Positions 4,006 to 6,015 of a stretch of 6,015 nucleotides of DNA are shown one piece after another. The notes below the pieces were generated by a model that saw nothing but the letters and a program-made list of their open reading frames with translations, did not search any database and was not told the DNA's origin. The translations under genes and the position numbers were made by a program. Numbering within the stretch: position 1 is the first letter of the stretch; each line of letters begins with the position of its first letter. Source of the DNA: Candidatus Culexmicrobium profundum (GTDB taxonomy: Archaea > Thermoproteota > Methanomethylicia > Culexarchaeales > Culexmicrobiaceae); contig JANZKD010000293.1 of NCBI GenBank assembly GCA_025061245.1, positions 1-6,015 on the forward strand. The letters run 5' to 3'.

Positions 4006-6015
4006 TTACACTCTAGAATTTGATCGACTCCTTCTTTTTACTTTGAAAATTATTGTGGATATAGAGACTGTAGCTATTATGGCTAGGATTACTAGAACTG
4101 CTATAGTGTTGATTATGAATATTGATGTGTTTACGAATAGGTTGATTTTTGGGTCGTAGATTATCTTTATGGTGTTGCTTTTTATGTTGTGGAGATTCAT
4201 TCCCAGTATTGTTCTTGATGCATGTTCGAAGTTCATGAGGTGGTCCTCCCATGCATATTCGTTTGATATTGTTATTTCTGATGTGTATTCCTCGTCTTGT
4301 GTTCTTACCTTGAAGGTGTTTAACAACTTGAATATTGCCACTTGTTCTGCTATTCTAAGTGAATAGAAGGGTAGGTCTTCTCCCTTGATTATTGAGGCTG
4401 CTGGATAGGATATGAGGTCGTAGTTTATTCTCGCATTTATACCTATATAGATGGAGTATTTGTCTGGCTTTACTTTAAAGTCTATGTCGTATAGGTTGAT
4501 TGTTATGTCTACCTTTATGGTTACATTGAATTTGTTTATGCTTGTGTAGAGGACGGTGCTGTTTACCTCCGGTATTTCTGGAATGAACCATATTCTAAAT
4601 CTTATGTCAGCCTTCGCAGAGTTTCCAATAATTTTTGGGGATTTTATCATTGCCTCTAATTTTTGTTCTAGCTCCATTCTTTGTTTCTGTACTAGTCTTA
4701 GTTCTTGCTCTAATGCTTTCAATTCACTTTGAGTTTGATTTAATTGTTGTTCTAGTTCTTGCTTCCCATCCTCTGCACTTTGAATTTCCTCTTCTATTGA
4801 TTTTATTGTTTCATTTAACTCTTCTATTAATTGTATATATTGTTGTTCTATTTCTTGTATTTCTTCTATTTCTTTTTCTACTGCTTGTATTTCTTCTGGG
4901 AAGATTAATCCAAAACTTTCTCCATGCTCATAATATTGGCTTCTTAATTTGAGACCATGCACGATATAGTCGAAGTAATAGGCCTCTTTGCCATTATAGG
5001 TTCTTTTTTTGGGAAGTGTTATTTCAATTTTTGGTAGATTACAGAAGTATCCTATGAAGTATACGTCGTCTAGAATTTTCTTTCTTCTAATTAGCATGGA
5101 GTTGTTGTCATATCTCTCATATTCAAAGGTTAGCTTTCCATCCCCATTGGTGTCATTGTATACTATTAGGGGGAAGATCATAGTGGTGATGGGTACATCT
5201 ACACATTTACATTCATCTCCTTTCCCTATCATTGTAGGAAAGCCTGTTCCAATGAAGGGTTCAGCTATGGTGTAGGTTCCACCTTCCTCGTATTGGTAGC
5301 CTGCCCCCACACCTACACTTAGATTGGTACTATAGAATCTTCCTAGATAGATTTCATTAACTCTCTCAAATTTATCTAAGTCGATGACTGAAACTCCTAT
5401 CGACATCTCTGAGGTGTAGGCATAGTTGTCTTTTACTTCGATGTCATATACTCTGTCTTTTGATGGAATGCTTTTCACTACATCTAGTTTATTTGGGCTA
5501 GAAATTCTGACGAGATGTAGACCGAATATGTTATCTCCAACGAGAATTGAATTTTTTGAAATCTTCTCTATAGCCATTGTGCATTTAAATTTGTGTCGAG
5601 CTATTAGGGTTGGTTTGGCTTTGTCTTTAACATCGTATACCAAGATGCCCTTTAGCCCAGCGGCTATATAGGCATGATTTCCTATGACTTCGATGTCGAA
5701 TGCACATGCGTTAATGATTGTGCTTGAAACAATTTTTAGAGCTGAAGTGTCGATTATTATGAATTGACCTATCTCATTTACATAATATAGATATTTATCC
5801 TTCAGGGAGAAGCTTGTGATGAAGCTTACTGAGGGCTTTCCTTCATCATATGTTTTGCCTAAGATTGCTGGAATATCGATGCTGGTGATTTTGGTGGGTG
5901 ACTTAGGATTTGAAATGTCCAATACTAATATTCTGTCATAAAATGCGAGGAAGGCCAAGTTGCCTGTAGCAAAGATGCCTTCTATCATGTCGGAGTATTT
6001 GTGGTTGTAGACTAG
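4006..6015 (-). CDS. Membrane-anchored surface protein with LVIVD-like beta-propeller and coiled coil, 5'-truncated by the window edge
   Basis: The frame is open from the window's right end to TAA at 4006-4008, 669 codons; the ATG at 5988 is internal, since the nine codons before it (LVYNHKYSD) already fit a propeller blade. Numbering from that Met, blades of the form YIAxxxxGxxVxDxxxxxxP cover about 1-220 (e.g. ILVLDISNPKSP 20-31, HAYIAAGLKGILVYDV 105-120). DTNGDGKLTFEYE (279-291) is an EF-hand-like calcium loop, though position 12 is Tyr flanked by Glu. A Glu/Gln-rich coiled coil spans about 365-449, a beta-rich region 455-612, and a transmembrane helix 623-648 followed by KVKRRSRSNSRV. At least eight N-glycosylation sequons (e.g. 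N278, N392, N476, N488, N620) fit an extracellular location. The layout suggests a type-I anchored, possibly S-layer-associated or adhesive protein, with the coiled coil as stalk or oligomerisation segment. No enzyme motif is seen. The protein's start, signal peptide and promoter lie outside the window. Confidence 0.8.
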   Translation of the reverse strand, partial: LVYNHKYSDMIEGIFATGNLAFLAFYDRILVLDISNPKSPTKITSIDIPAILGKTYDEGKPSVSFITSFSLKDKYLYYVNEIGQFIIIDTSALKIVSSTIINACAFDIEVIGNHAYIAAGLKGILVYDVKDKAKPTLIARHKFKCTMAIEKISKNSILVGDNIFGLHLVRISSPNKLDVVKSIPSKDRVYDIEVKDNYAYTSEMSIGVSVIDLDKFERVNEIYLGRFYSTNLSVGVGAGYQYEEGGTYTIAEPFIGTGFPTMIGKGDECKCVDVPITTMIFPLIVYNDTNGDGKLTFEYERYDNNSMLIRRKKILDDVYFIGYFCNLPKIEITLPKKRTYNGKEAYYFDYIVHGLKLRSQYYEHGESFGLIFPEEIQAVEKEIEEIQEIEQQYIQLIEELNETIKSIEEEIQSAEDGKQELEQQLNQTQSELKALEQELRLVQKQRMELEQKLEAMIKSPKIIGNSAKADIRFRIWFIPEIPEVNSTVLYTSINKFNVTIKVDITINLYDIDFKVKPDKYSIYIGINARINYDLISYPAASIIKGEDLPFYSLRIAEQVAIFKLLNTFKVRTQDEEYTSEITISNEYAWEDHLMNFEHASRTILGMNLHNIKSNTIKIIYDPKINLFVNTSIFIINTIAVLVILAIIATVSISTIIFKVKRRSRSNSRV

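Noticed and set aside
4769..4900. Repeated TTCTATTTCTTGTATTTC-like units as a DNA repeat or CRISPR-like array
   Set aside because: The units are irregular and correspond to Glu/Ile/Gln codons of the coiled coil on the minus strand, so this is coding low complexity.
4635..4952. Plus-strand 105-codon open frame that looks like a hydrophobic membrane protein
   Set aside because: It is the antisense reading of the Glu/Gln/Leu-rich coiled coil of the surface protein, whose complementary codons give Leu, Val and Phe runs. The minus-strand frame is much longer and has recognisable domains.

Overview
The window looks like AT-rich archaeal chromosome. Three things support this: an ATPase of the predominantly archaeal P-loop family carrying a DUF234-like C-terminus; a TATA box 26 bp upstream of a start codon, as in a leaderless archaeal transcript; and a surface protein with LVIVD-like propeller blades and a C-terminal membrane anchor. 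No rRNA, tRNA or other lineage marker is present, so a phylum cannot be named. A low-GC thermoproteote or related lineage is only a guess.

Layout from left to right. (1) 2-958 (+) is the 3' part of a class-C beta-lactamase-like serine hydrolase; the nucleophile lies outside the window, and two barrel-like C-terminal repeats follow the catalytic domain. (2) 1028-1495 (+) is a RimI-like GNAT acetyltransferase. (3) The gap 1496-1826 holds a decayed minus-strand gene (1560-1773). It reads as a small antibiotic-biosynthesis-monooxygenase (ABM) fold protein with two single-base frameshifts and an apparent internal deletion. (4) 1827-2618 (-) is a dimethylargininase/arginine-deiminase-fold enzyme with its Cys-His-Glu catalytic residues intact. 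(5) A 95-bp divergent intergenic region contains a good TATA box. Next to it is a striking set of nested palindromes, including a perfect 12-bp inverted repeat centred on the ATPase start codon. (6) 2714-3937 (+) is the AAA+/STAND-like ATPase with a PD-(D/E)XK-like C-terminal domain. (7) 4006-6015 (-) is the 3' part of a large cell-surface protein: beta-propeller, EF-hand-like loop, long coiled coil, beta-rich region, transmembrane helix and basic tail.

The genes do not form one obvious pathway. Orientation alternates (+, +, -, -, +, -) and each intact gene appears to have its own promoter. The most distinctive points are the start-codon palindrome, which suggests operator control of the ATPase (perhaps autoregulation), and the ABM-like pseudogene. 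The plus strand is G- and T-rich even where genes lie on the minus strand, which points to replication-linked strand asymmetry. No CRISPR array, insertion sequence or RNA gene was recognised.
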